A stretch of DNA of 8,336 bases from Candidatus Neomicrothrix sp. UBA4542 (GTDB taxonomy: Bacteria > Actinomycetota > Acidimicrobiia > Acidimicrobiales > Poriferisodalaceae). The stretch lies in assembly GCA_002388005.1 (NCBI GenBank), contig DGLO01000073.1, forward strand, positions 1-8,336. The letters are read 5' to 3'. The notes beneath the pieces were generated by a model, which had not been told where the DNA came from, did not search any database, and saw only the letters and a list, made by a program, of their open reading frames with translations. Positions 1 to 6,538 of this stretch are shown here, one piece after another (positions within the stretch are counted from its first letter, which is position 1; each line of letters opens with the position of its first letter). Both the position numbers and the translations under genes were made by a program.

Positions 1-426
1 GCCACCGGCTGGTCCTTCACTGCCGACGTCGCACAGAACTGGTACGTAAAGGACGACGGGGAGCAGATGCTCTGCTCGTTGGGAGACGAGACTCCGTCCA
101 AACCTTGCGATGCCAAGCCCGCGGAGCTCGATATTGCGCTGGCTATCGAGCGAATCAACGAAGCCACCACGCTCGGGATCCGGTCCGTTAACTCGGCCTG
201 GGCGGGCTTGCGCACTTTCACACCCGACCGCTCGCTGGCGATCGGCCCTGATCCCGACCAGCCCACGTTCGTGTGGTGCGTCGGTCAAGGGGGATGTGGC
301 ATCTATACATCGCGTGGTGCCGGCGTCCTCCTGGCCGACCTGGCGTTGGGCGGTGAGCCGTCCGCGACCTTCGGCGGTGCCGACGTGTCGGGCCTCCTGC
401 CCGGACGATTCAGAAGCTCTGGTTAA
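1..426 (+). CDS. FAD-dependent oxidoreductase, DAO (glycine/D-amino acid oxidase) family, C-terminal part
   Basis: The first base is already in frame, so the gene begins upstream; 141 residues and a TAA stop are visible. Enzymes of this family (PF01266) use FAD to oxidise amines or amino acids. The segment WAGLRTFTPDRSLAIGPD (visible residues 67-84) matches the family's 'W-x-G-L-R-x-x-T-P-D-x-x-P-x-I-G' strand. GQGGCGIYTSRGAG (residues 95-108) matches the C-terminal 'GxGGxGxxxxxxxG' FAD-contacting motif, with Cys where Tyr or His is commoner. The N-terminal Rossmann dinucleotide motif is outside the window. No signal or membrane segment is visible, so the protein is probably cytosolic. The substrate cannot be told from this end; DadA-like, sarcosine oxidase-like and other DAO members share these motifs. 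No strong terminator hairpin follows. Confidence 0.85.
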   Translation, partial: ATGWSFTADVAQNWYVKDDGEQMLCSLGDETPSKPCDAKPAELDIALAIERINEATTLGIRSVNSAWAGLRTFTPDRSLAIGPDPDQPTFVWCVGQGGCGIYTSRGAGVLLADLALGGEPSATFGGADVSGLLPGRFRSSG

Positions 427-778
427 GCGCTGAAAGATTATGGACTGGTTGGACGCTCAGGGAGATTGGATAGCCGAACCAAACACGAACCTCTGCCGAT
501 AGACAGTATCTGCGACGTTCTTGGCTGTAGCCGAAGGATTAGCTCCAGGGTTTTTCGAAGCGTTGCTTCCAAGGCGGGTCATCTAGTTCGATAGGCGTCC
601 CGCTGTTCTGGTCCTGTTGGGTGTCTGATGAGGGTCGTTTGCCTGCCCACATGCCTATTCCAAAGACAGCCAATGCGAGAAGTAAGCAGTAACTCATGTG
701 CACAGTCTGGCACTCCTCCCCACCCATTGACTCGGCAACAGCGGCTATTTTTTGTTGATCGAGAAGTAAGGAGCTGCC
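427..778. other. 352-base gap between the DAO-type and LLM genes
   Basis: Apart from the small minus-strand membrane-protein candidate at 539-703, I see no convincing gene here. Bases 427-538 contain only very short ORFs and weak inverted repeats. Bases 704-778 would be a divergent promoter region if the small gene is real. A TTGACT at 727-732 resembles a -35 box, but no well-spaced -10 follows. The T-rich run at about 748-753 is not preceded by a GC stem, so it is not a terminator. Confidence 0.5.
539..703 (-). CDS. Small single-pass membrane protein, hypothetical
   Basis: A 54-residue reading frame I do not recognise. Residues 3-20 are strongly hydrophobic (MSYCLLLALAVFGIGMWAG region), followed by a basic GKRPSS stretch. 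The rest is a polar tail containing PIELDDPPWKQRF. This is the pattern of a one-helix membrane protein with a short cytosolic or periplasmic tail. I chose GTG at 701-703 because GAGGAG (plus-strand 713-718) lies 9 bases upstream of it. The next in-frame ATG (695-697) is also possible but would be 15 bases from that site. The longer frame back to 808 would overlap the start of the LLM gene and adds a polar N-terminus, so I rejected it. The gene converges with the DAO-type gene and diverges from the LLM gene. It could still be a chance ORF. Confidence 0.35.
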   Translation of the reverse strand: MHMSYCLLLALAVFGIGMWAGKRPSSDTQQDQNSGTPIELDDPPWKQRFEKPWS

Positions 779-1921
779 ATGCGAGTCGGAGCGACGATTT
801 TCTGTCAAAACTACGCGGACTGGGATCGTTACGAAGCGGCTGAACGGGGTGAGTCAGTACCCATCCGACCTGAGACTGACGATCGGTCGATCTTTTACGA
901 GGAAATTGAGATAGCGAAGCTTGCCGATCGTTCCGGGTTCGACAGCGTATGGACCATCGAGCACCACTTCACGCCGTACACCATGGTTACAAATCCCTTG
1001 CAGTTGCTCACCTACTTGGCTGGCGTCACCGAAAATGTTGACCTAGGCACCATGGTGATCGTTTTGCCCTGGCACAATCCGGTTCGAGTGGCCGAGGACA
1101 TCGCTATGCTCGACACCCTTTTGGGCGATCGACAGCTCATCGCCGGTGTGGGACGAGGCTTGGGCCGACGTGAATACGGCGGTCTTGGCGTCGACCAGAA
1201 TGAAGCCCGAGGCCGGTTCGACGAGAGTATCCATATCCTCCGCGAACTCTTAAGCTCCGGAGCCTGCACTTTTCACGGTGAACACTTCCAAGTCGACGAC
1301 GTAAAGCTTCGCCCCCAGTTGGACGGCGACCTCTCTGGTTCCCTGTATTGCGCCGCGGGATCACCTGAAACAATGGCCGTCATCGCGAAAATCAACGTGA
1401 AGCCACTGATGATCCCCACGGTTAGTCTCGACCTTACGTTGCAAGGGGCGCGGGAGTTTATGCGCCTACGAAGCGAGGCTGGACTGGCTCCGACTGACAC
1501 CAAACTGGCGCTATGGGTTTACTGTGCCGAATCGGAAAGTGAGGCCCGCGCAGGCGCAGAACGGTACATGCGAGAATACGCTGATAGCGCGCTACGACAC
1601 TATGAGATGACGGGCACTCATTTTGACGGTATCAGCGGTTATGAGGGGTACGCCCAACGGGCTGCAGCACTGCGATCCGACCCCACACCGTTCCTAGACG
1701 GGTTTTTCGCCCGTCATCCGTGGGGTACTCCGGAGATGGTGGTTGAGAAGATCAGTGAACTGGCTGAACAATTCGGAACCTCCGAGATCATGGGGGTCTT
1801 TCGCTATGGCGGAATGGGCCGCGCCGAGGCAGCTCGGAGCATGGTGCTGTTCGCCGAGCAAGCCCTGCCCGAGATCCAACGGCTCAATCCGGCACCCATA
1901 AATCTCAGTTCCGTGGCGTGA
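779..1921 (+). CDS. LLM class flavin-dependent oxidoreductase (luciferase-like monooxygenase)
   Basis: This 380-residue protein has the usual length and order of a bacterial luciferase-like TIM barrel (PF00296), which uses reduced FMN or F420 to oxygenate or oxidise organic substrates in the cytosol. The N-terminal MRVGATIFCQN strand is followed by AKLADRSGFDSVWTIEHHF (residues 46-64) with the family's E-H-H signature. After that come LGTMVIVLPWHNPVRVAEDIAMLD (residues 89-112) and GVGRGLGRREYGGLGV (residues 123-138). R146-FDES starts the helix that carries the 'RF-x-E' motif, and AAGSPET (residues 192-198) is the phosphate-binding turn. The start is set by AAGGAG at 768-773, 5 bases before the ATG. 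It heads the plus-strand series, 75 bases ahead of the YceI-like gene. FMN versus F420 use and the substrate cannot be decided from sequence alone. Confidence 0.93.
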   Translation: MRVGATIFCQNYADWDRYEAAERGESVPIRPETDDRSIFYEEIEIAKLADRSGFDSVWTIEHHFTPYTMVTNPLQLLTYLAGVTENVDLGTMVIVLPWHNPVRVAEDIAMLDTLLGDRQLIAGVGRGLGRREYGGLGVDQNEARGRFDESIHILRELLSSGACTFHGEHFQVDDVKLRPQLDGDLSGSLYCAAGSPETMAVIAKINVKPLMIPTVSLDLTLQGAREFMRLRSEAGLAPTDTKLALWVYCAESESEARAGAERYMREYADSALRHYEMTGTHFDGISGYEGYAQRAAALRSDPTPFLDGFFARHPWGTPEMVVEKISELAEQFGTSEIMGVFRYGGMGRAEAARSMVLFAEQALPEIQRLNPAPINLSSVA

Positions 1922-1945
1922 TTGGTTCATCAACGGGATTCGTAG

Positions 1946-1982
1946 GTTAGCGTTGAGCGCCACGACCACTTTCAACGCTGAC
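1946..1982 (+). promoter_or_regulatory. Stem-loop in the LLM-YceI intergenic gap
   Basis: Bases 1946-1956 (GTTAGCGTTGA) pair with 1972-1982 (TCAACGCTGAC) over 11 positions: ten Watson-Crick pairs and one G-T wobble. The loop is 15 bases. The right arm ends 14 bases before the GTG start of the YceI-like gene. No T-run follows on either strand, so it is not a classic intrinsic terminator. It may be a processing site, an operator or an mRNA structure near the ribosome site. Confidence 0.4.
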
Positions 1983-1996
1983 AACAGGATGTATCG

Positions 1997-2527
1997 GTGA
2001 CGTTGCCCATCGCTTCGGGAACATATGAGATAGATAAGGCCCACTCACAATTGGGGTTCTCAGTAACACATCTAGACATTTCTATAGTCAAAGGAACCTT
2101 TGATGTGTTTACTGGTTCGTTGATAGTGGGTGACACTCTCACCGCCACGGCAGTGTCAATCGATGCCGAGATGGCGTCAATCAACACAGGTAATGAGTCA
2201 CGGGATCAACATTTGCAGGGTGACACCTTCTTCGATGCGCCCAACCATCCCCAGATGAAGTTCAAGTCGCTATCGATTTCGGAAAGCGGCGATGGATACG
2301 AACTCACAGGCGAACTAACTATTAAAGGAATCACCGAAACCGTCACGTTGACAGGTGCATACAACGGATCAGCGGTATTTCCACTCGATGGTTCCACCCA
2401 CCATGGATTCAGCATGTCCGGCATCATCAGCCGTGGAGCATTCGACGTGAGCTACGGAGAATCCATGGTCACCGATGAGGTGAAACTGACACTCGAGATC
2501 CAGTTCATAGAACCAGGTTCCGAATAG
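1997..2527 (+). CDS. YceI-like domain protein (polyisoprenoid-binding type)
   Basis: A 176-residue protein covering a whole YceI lipocalin-like beta barrel (PF04264), a fold that binds long isoprenoid or other hydrophobic molecules. Visible landmarks in order are YEIDKAHSQLGFSVTHLDIS (residues 10-29, the family's 'D-x-x-H-S-x-x-x-F-x-V-x-H' start), SRDQHLQGDTFFDAPNHPQM (68-87), ELTGELTIKGITETVTL (102-118) and SRGAFDVSYGE (145-155). There is no signal peptide, so unlike E. coli YceI it is predicted to be cytosolic, as many actinobacterial homologues are. The start is GTG with a weak AGG 8 bases upstream; a nearby ATG at 1989 is out of frame. Set between redox enzymes, it could carry or buffer a hydrophobic substrate or quinone, but that role is an inference. 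Confidence 0.92.
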   Translation: MTLPIASGTYEIDKAHSQLGFSVTHLDISIVKGTFDVFTGSLIVGDTLTATAVSIDAEMASINTGNESRDQHLQGDTFFDAPNHPQMKFKSLSISESGDGYELTGELTIKGITETVTLTGAYNGSAVFPLDGSTHHGFSMSGIISRGAFDVSYGESMVTDEVKLTLEIQFIEPGSE

Positions 2528-2588
2528 CTACACCTGAGCGACACAGTGCGGTGCACCTGCGAATGGTTGAACCAAAATCTAAGCCGAG

Positions 2589-2612
2589 AACATCTGCGTA
2601 AAGCAGAATGTT
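2589..2612 (+). other. Short bulged hairpin upstream of the cyclase gene
   Basis: AACATCTGC (2589-2597) pairs with GCAGAATGTT (2603-2612), giving nine base pairs with one bulged A and a GTAAA loop. It sits 29 bases before the cyclase start in the 114-base gap after the YceI-like gene. No T-run follows. It may attenuate read-through or be incidental. Confidence 0.25.
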
Positions 2613-2641
2613 GACAAGGTCACCTGGAAGGTCTGATAGAT

Positions 2642-3598
2642 ATGCCGACTCCACCATCAGAAGAACAGATAATTGACTGGTTCGAAGACCTTTCGAACTG
2701 GGGGCGATGGGGTGACGATGACCGTCTCGGCACCCTGAATCATTTGACCGCCGCGAAACGAATTTCTGCTGCCAAGCTGGTCCGCGAGGGACTCTCAATC
2801 TCATGTAGTTGGGACATACGCACTGGCCAACAGCCAGGCGCAACCGTTGAATCCCAGCGGTACATGCTCTCGACCGGGTTGGGTTTAGACGAAGAAGGTC
2901 GACGGGGTCTTATGGGTGGCGGCCGTGCAGGTGGAGCACAAGAATTCATCGGGATGGTGTTCCACGGGCTTGACGTCACTCACCTTGATTCCCTCGCCCA
3001 CCTGTTCTGGGATGGAAAAATGTACGGTGGCGCTCCGTCATCTTTGGTCTCAGACCGTCAGGGTGCTTTGAAACACGACGTACTGGCCTTACGCGACGGT
3101 GTAACCACCCGCGGTGTGCTGCTGGATATTGCAAGACTTCGCGGCGTTGAGGTGCTTGACCCCGCCGATCATATCTATCCGGAGGACCTAGAGGCAGCAG
3201 AGGAAGCTGCTGGCGTTCGATGCGAGGCAGGGGACGTTCTGCTTGTCCGCACGGGCGAAGGGGGAGCGCGTCTTCGAGAGAAAAAGAAATACAACGCGAA
3301 CAAACCCCGTTCGGGCTATCAGGCGGCGTGTCTTCCATGGCTCGCCGAGCGCGGTATATCAATGATCGGTTCTGATGTCGCCCAGGACCCCACCCCGTCG
3401 GGTTATAAGAACGTGAGTATGCCCATACATATGGTCGGGATCGTCGCTATGGGTCTTTGGCTCATCGACAATTGCCAACTTGAAGATTTGGCTGAAGCGT
3501 GCAGTGAAAAGGATCGCTGGGAGTTCCAGTTCATGCTGTCCCCAATTCGCTTTCAGGGTGTGACAGGCAGCCCAGTGAACCCCCTCGCGATTTTCTAG
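2642..3598 (+). CDS. Cyclase family protein (kynurenine formamidase-like metal-dependent hydrolase)
   Basis: This 318-residue protein belongs to the COG1878/PF04199 cyclase family, whose members include KynB-type arylformamidases and other metal-dependent hydrolases or dehydratases. The metal site is visible as H108-GLDVT-HLDSLAH (residues 114-120), a variant of 'HxGTHxDxPxH' in which the Pro is Ala. FWDGKMYGG (122-130) follows, as in the longer 300-plus-residue subfamily. Other landmarks are TRGVLLDIARLRG (156-168), GSDVAQDP (243-250), PIHMVGIVAMGLWLIDN (261-277) and the C-terminal TGSPVNPLAIF, typical of the subfamily. GGAAGG about 10 bases upstream supports the ATG. The stub gene begins 8 bases after its stop, so the two are very likely cotranscribed. 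It probably opens, hydrolyses or dehydrates a ring or amide made by neighbouring oxygenases; the substrate is unknown. Confidence 0.9.
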   Translation: MPTPPSEEQIIDWFEDLSNWGRWGDDDRLGTLNHLTAAKRISAAKLVREGLSISCSWDIRTGQQPGATVESQRYMLSTGLGLDEEGRRGLMGGGRAGGAQEFIGMVFHGLDVTHLDSLAHLFWDGKMYGGAPSSLVSDRQGALKHDVLALRDGVTTRGVLLDIARLRGVEVLDPADHIYPEDLEAAEEAAGVRCEAGDVLLVRTGEGGARLREKKKYNANKPRSGYQAACLPWLAERGISMIGSDVAQDPTPSGYKNVSMPIHMVGIVAMGLWLIDNCQLEDLAEACSEKDRWEFQFMLSPIRFQGVTGSPVNPLAIF

Positions 3599-3606
3599 AT
3601 AATCGA

Positions 3607-4101
3607 ATGGAAGCCAACTCACAAACCATCGAGATCCCCTTGCTGATTGTGGGAAGTGGTCCGGCTGCGTTGGTGATCGCCAAAGTGGTTAGCGGGCGGG
3701 GGTTGCCTTCTCTCGTTGTTGGGCACCAAGCCACAGATAACGCGGAGCCGGTTGTGCTCGACTCGGAGTCCATAGAGATCCTCGAACCTCACGGCGTTCT
3801 TTCAGTATTGCGTCCCTATGCCACTGCTCAAGACCCGTTTACCATCACCCCGCTCGCTTTCGAGAATGCTCTCAAACACCACTGTGTCGCGGACATGTTG
3901 GTCACCGTTTACGACCGTATGCACATCGATGAAGCCGATATGTCCAATGGGGGCCTCCATGGCGGGTTGACCGATGGAAACACCACCTGGGGAATCTACG
4001 CTGACGCGTTCGTTGATGTCTCGGAGTTTTCGGTTGACCTCAACACTGCGGTACACCAAGCTGCCGCTTTCGGAAACGAGCTGATGTCGAACATCACGTG
4101 A
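3607..4101 (+). CDS. Short, degenerate FAD/Rossmann-fold protein (N-terminal piece of a flavin hydroxylase-like fold)
   Basis: A 164-residue protein. IPLLIVGSGPAALVIAKVV (residues 10-28) is a beta-alpha unit with a GxGxxA loop like that of FAD-dependent aromatic hydroxylases. VVLDSESIEILEPHGVLSVL (49-68) resembles the next segment of that family (typically 'R-x-x-x-L-N-x-R-T-M-E-I-L-R-x-L-G'). After this the protein departs from the family and stops, against roughly 400-600 residues for full enzymes. The position at the end of strand 2 that normally holds Glu or Asp to bind the FAD ribose is Gly39 (SLVVGHQ). The later 'DG' and 'GD' motifs are absent, and the 73 bases after the stop hold no remnant of the missing part. 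It lies 8 bases after the cyclase gene. It is probably an expressed accessory protein rather than a hydroxylase, but an old truncation is possible. Confidence 0.7.
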   Translation: MEANSQTIEIPLLIVGSGPAALVIAKVVSGRGLPSLVVGHQATDNAEPVVLDSESIEILEPHGVLSVLRPYATAQDPFTITPLAFENALKHHCVADMLVTVYDRMHIDEADMSNGGLHGGLTDGNTTWGIYADAFVDVSEFSVDLNTAVHQAAAFGNELMSNIT

Positions 4102-4174
4102 AGCCTTCGGATTCTTCTTCTCGCGGTCACTTCTTGAGGTGTCGGCCCTAGAGCGGAGGTGACAAGATTGAGTT

Positions 4175-5113
4175 ATGAGAGCAGTTGGCGTAAATAGTTA
4201 TGGTGGCCCTGAAGCACTCGAAGTAGTGGAGCTCCCGGAAGAACAAGCAGGTCCCGGTGAGGTGCGTTTGCGGGTTTTGGCGGCAGCGGTGAATCCCACA
4301 GACACCTTGGCTAGAAATGGGTCACGAGTCGAGACTCAAAAGATGGACCCGTTCCCATACGTGCCAGGTATGGACGCAGCAGGGGTGGTAGATCAGGTGG
4401 GCTCGGAGGTAACGACCGGTGTAAGCGTCGGCGACGCTGTTATGGCCATGGTTGTGCCTCGAGGTGCTCATGGCGCATATCGAGAGAAGATTGTTTTGCA
4501 AGGGAGCTCGGTTGTTCCGGCGCCGACAGGGTTCAGCCACGCGCAGGTTTGCACTCTTCCTATGAACGGCCTCACAGCGACCCTTTCGTTAGATCTGTTG
4601 GGTCTTGAACCTGGACAGGTGTTAGCTGTGACAGGAGGGGCTGGCGCATACGGGGGCTACATGATTGAACTCGGTAAAGCCGCGGGACTTACCGTTATCT
4701 CTGATTCCTCGAAGTCGGATATCTCCTTGGTCAAAGAATTGGGTGCAGACATTGTTGTTCCTCGCGGAGACGATTTTGCTGAGAAAGTCAGAGATCATTT
4801 CCCTAATGGAGTTGATGGGTTGGCCGATGGGGCGGTGCTTAACGATTTGGCAATAGGCGCGGTGCGTGATGGAGGCGCCTTCACCTCAGTGAGAGGCTTC
4901 AGCCCTTCTGGTATACGCAGCATCAATTTCACGACAACGTTTGTGACAGCACTAAATGGGGATTATGAAAAGCTTGATGCGCTTCGCAAATATGCCGAAA
5001 ATGGCACCGTGACGCTTCGCGTCGCTGAAACTTTCCCTGCGGAGAACGCGAGCGAAGCTCACGCGAGACTCGAGGCAGGGGGAACACGCGGGCGTTGCGT
5101 AATCACTTTCTAA
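4175..5113 (+). CDS. Zinc-independent MDR family oxidoreductase, quinone oxidoreductase-like
   Basis: This 312-residue protein has the two-domain medium-chain dehydrogenase/reductase layout. The N-terminal GroES-like domain reads MRAVGVNSYGGPEALEVVEL, AAAVNPTDTLARNG (residues 36-49) and PFPYVPGMDAAGVVDQVGSEV (59-79). The Rossmann domain carries AVTGGAGAYGGYMIELGKAAG (151-171), a variant of the 'AxGxxG' NADPH loop. The cysteines that bind zinc in alcohol dehydrogenases are absent, which fits NADPH:quinone or enone reductases (Qor-like). ASEAHARLEAGGTRGRCVITF is the family's usual C-terminus. GGAGG at 4155-4159 is 15 bases before the ATG, farther than normal, but no alternative start lies in frame nearby. 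The gap from the stub is 73 bases. It likely reduces a quinone or an alpha,beta-unsaturated ketone in the same pathway. Confidence 0.92.
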   Translation: MRAVGVNSYGGPEALEVVELPEEQAGPGEVRLRVLAAAVNPTDTLARNGSRVETQKMDPFPYVPGMDAAGVVDQVGSEVTTGVSVGDAVMAMVVPRGAHGAYREKIVLQGSSVVPAPTGFSHAQVCTLPMNGLTATLSLDLLGLEPGQVLAVTGGAGAYGGYMIELGKAAGLTVISDSSKSDISLVKELGADIVVPRGDDFAEKVRDHFPNGVDGLADGAVLNDLAIGAVRDGGAFTSVRGFSPSGIRSINFTTTFVTALNGDYEKLDALRKYAENGTVTLRVAETFPAENASEAHARLEAGGTRGRCVITF

Positions 5114-5150
5114 TTAATTGTTCAAGTTTGTGAACTTAACTTGTGTGCTT
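5114..5150. terminator. AT-rich overlapping hairpins between converging genes (weak terminator candidate)
   Basis: Just after the MDR stop lie GTTCA-AGTTTG-TGAAC (5120-5135) and CAAGTT-(9)-AACTTG (5123-5143), two alternative short stems sharing bases. Two transcription units converge here (5113 and 5241), so a terminator is expected. The stems are short, AT-rich and lack a clear T-run, so support is weak. Confidence 0.2.
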
Positions 5151-5240
5151 TGTTCTCAGGGTCACTGCCGCATTTGGAAGATGAATGCGTACACGCCCAT
5201 GATCGTTAGCTGCCGGGTTTGCTGTGCCGCGAGCGCGACT

Positions 5241-6491
5241 TCAAGAGAGTTTGATTCGTAAAGGCTGCTGGATCGACGAAATAACGGTTCCTTCGATTGG
5301 GGGTACCCGTCCCACAGGCTCAAAAGTTTGGTACCGCCGGAGTAAAGCTTGAAGAGCTAGAGAGGCCTCAAGGCGTGCCAAGTGCGCTCCCAAGCAATGG
5401 TGAAGGCCCCATCCGAACGTCAGATGTGGGTTCGGATCGCGGTTCAGCTTCAAGCGTCCCGGATCGTCGAAAACTTCAGGGTCGTGATTGGCGGCCGCCA
5501 CACAAAGTAAGACGTTGTCGTCTACAGCGAGAGCTTGCCCGCCTCTGTCGTGGGCGACCGCTACCTTTCGGTACATACTCCGTGTGGGTCCGAGGACGCG
5601 AAGAAGTTCCTCAAGAGCGGTGTCCAATTGACAGACGCGCAACTCCTCAACCAGGTCAGGGCGAGTGGCCAACAAACCCAGCATGTTCATGAGTAAAGAA
5701 GTTGTGGTTTCGTGACCTGCGAACAAAATGAGAGTGCATGCCCCCACCAGCTCAAGGTCAGATAGTTGATCACCCGCGCCCTCCACCAACAAAGTCATCA
5801 AAGTGTTTGAGGGTTCGGCGCGTTCCCGGTCAATAAGGGTTTGAAAAAAATCACTGAATTCTTCGGCCGCCGCGGTGGCCAGTTCTGGTGCCGTTGTGTG
5901 GGGATCGGTTGCAAACACGATCGTCGCCAGATCATCGGACCAACCTTGGAAACGATCTCTGTCGGTGGCGTCCACTCCGAGGACCTCGGCGATCACCCAC
6001 GTCGGCAGGGGGCCAGCAAAATGCTCCCGGACATCAATTACCTGATCGAACCCATCAACGATTTCGTTGACCACTTCGGAGACTGTCGCCTCAAGTGTCG
6101 CGACTCGCCTAGGGGTAAAGACATTGCGCAAAGGGTCCCGAAGGTGAGTATGTAACGGTGGATCACGAAAAACCATCCAGCCACCTAATAGCTCTACGAC
6201 CTTGGCGAAGCTCAAAGGACGATGCTGCGCTACCCGCTCTAAGGGTGTAACTCGATCTGCGGAAAGAAGGCGCCCGTCGCGGAAGGCTTCACTGAGTTCC
6301 GCGTGGTCAAGCACGACCCACGCGCGGTGTGCATCGCTCCATTGCACTGGCCCCATGTCACGGTAACGAGCCCAATAGCTATAGGGGTCGTCGACGCTGG
6401 CCGGGTCGTTCAGATCGATACCTGTCACCGCTACTGACTTTATTCGTGACGATGAAGCGCTTCCATGCGGTTTGGTATGACGGCGGTTCAC
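5241..6491 (-). CDS. Cytochrome P450 (soluble bacterial class)
   Basis: This 416-residue protein has all the P450 hallmarks: DPPLHTHLR in the C-helix region (residues 110-118), the oxygen-activating I-helix FAGHETT (257-263), the ExxR pair E295/R298, and the haem loop FGWGLHHCLG (359-368) with Cys366 as the axial ligand. There is no membrane anchor, so it is a soluble monooxygenase needing separate ferredoxin and reductase, neither of which is in the window. The annotated GTG (6489-6491) lacks a Shine-Dalgarno site and a TGA lies 12 bases upstream in frame. A second GTG at 6426-6428 (Val22, before TGIDLNDP) is an equally fair start and would give 395 residues. It follows the SDR gene by 47 bases on the same strand, suggesting that the P450 hydroxylates and the SDR oxidises the alcohol. 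The substrate cannot be assigned. Confidence 0.95.
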   Translation of the reverse strand: MNRRHTKPHGSASSSRIKSVAVTGIDLNDPASVDDPYSYWARYRDMGPVQWSDAHRAWVVLDHAELSEAFRDGRLLSADRVTPLERVAQHRPLSFAKVVELLGGWMVFRDPPLHTHLRDPLRNVFTPRRVATLEATVSEVVNEIVDGFDQVIDVREHFAGPLPTWVIAEVLGVDATDRDRFQGWSDDLATIVFATDPHTTAPELATAAAEEFSDFFQTLIDRERAEPSNTLMTLLVEGAGDQLSDLELVGACTLILFAGHETTTSLLMNMLGLLATRPDLVEELRVCQLDTALEELLRVLGPTRSMYRKVAVAHDRGGQALAVDDNVLLCVAAANHDPEVFDDPGRLKLNRDPNPHLTFGWGLHHCLGAHLARLEASLALQALLRRYQTFEPVGRVPPIEGTVISSIQQPLRIKLS

Positions 6492-6538
6492 TGTCGGTGG
6501 TCAGAAGAGATACTTGGGGTTCGACTCCACCAGTACGG

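Noticed and set aside
745..753. T-rich run as a terminator for the upstream gene.
   Set aside because: No GC-rich stem precedes it, and it lies too close to the ribosome site of the LLM gene.
1694..2044. A 116-codon minus-strand frame over the LLM end and YceI start.
   Set aside because: It overlaps two confident plus-strand genes and contains no recognisable motif.
2611..2641. Consensus -35 box TTGACA before the cyclase gene.
   Set aside because: At 17-19 bases downstream no acceptable -10 exists (TGATAG and GATAGA match poorly), and the implied start site would fall at or within the ATG, making the upstream GGAAGG useless.
2976..3362. A 128-codon minus-strand frame opposite the cyclase gene.
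   Set aside because: Arg- and Pro-rich product with no domain, fully inside a well-supported gene; typical complementary-strand artefact.
4102..4174. Possible remnant of the missing C-terminal part of the FAD stub after its stop codon.
   Set aside because: Reading all frames across the 73 bases gives no hydroxylase-like sequence, and the next gene starts at once, so there is no recent frameshift to explain the short length.
6496..6531. tRNA-like segment: GGTGG, then GGGGTTCGACTCC resembling a T-arm, then CCACC.
   Set aside because: The putative T-stem has mismatches, and no matching acceptor, D-arm or anticodon arm is found at the required distances. It lies between two minus-strand genes and is better read as intergenic sequence.
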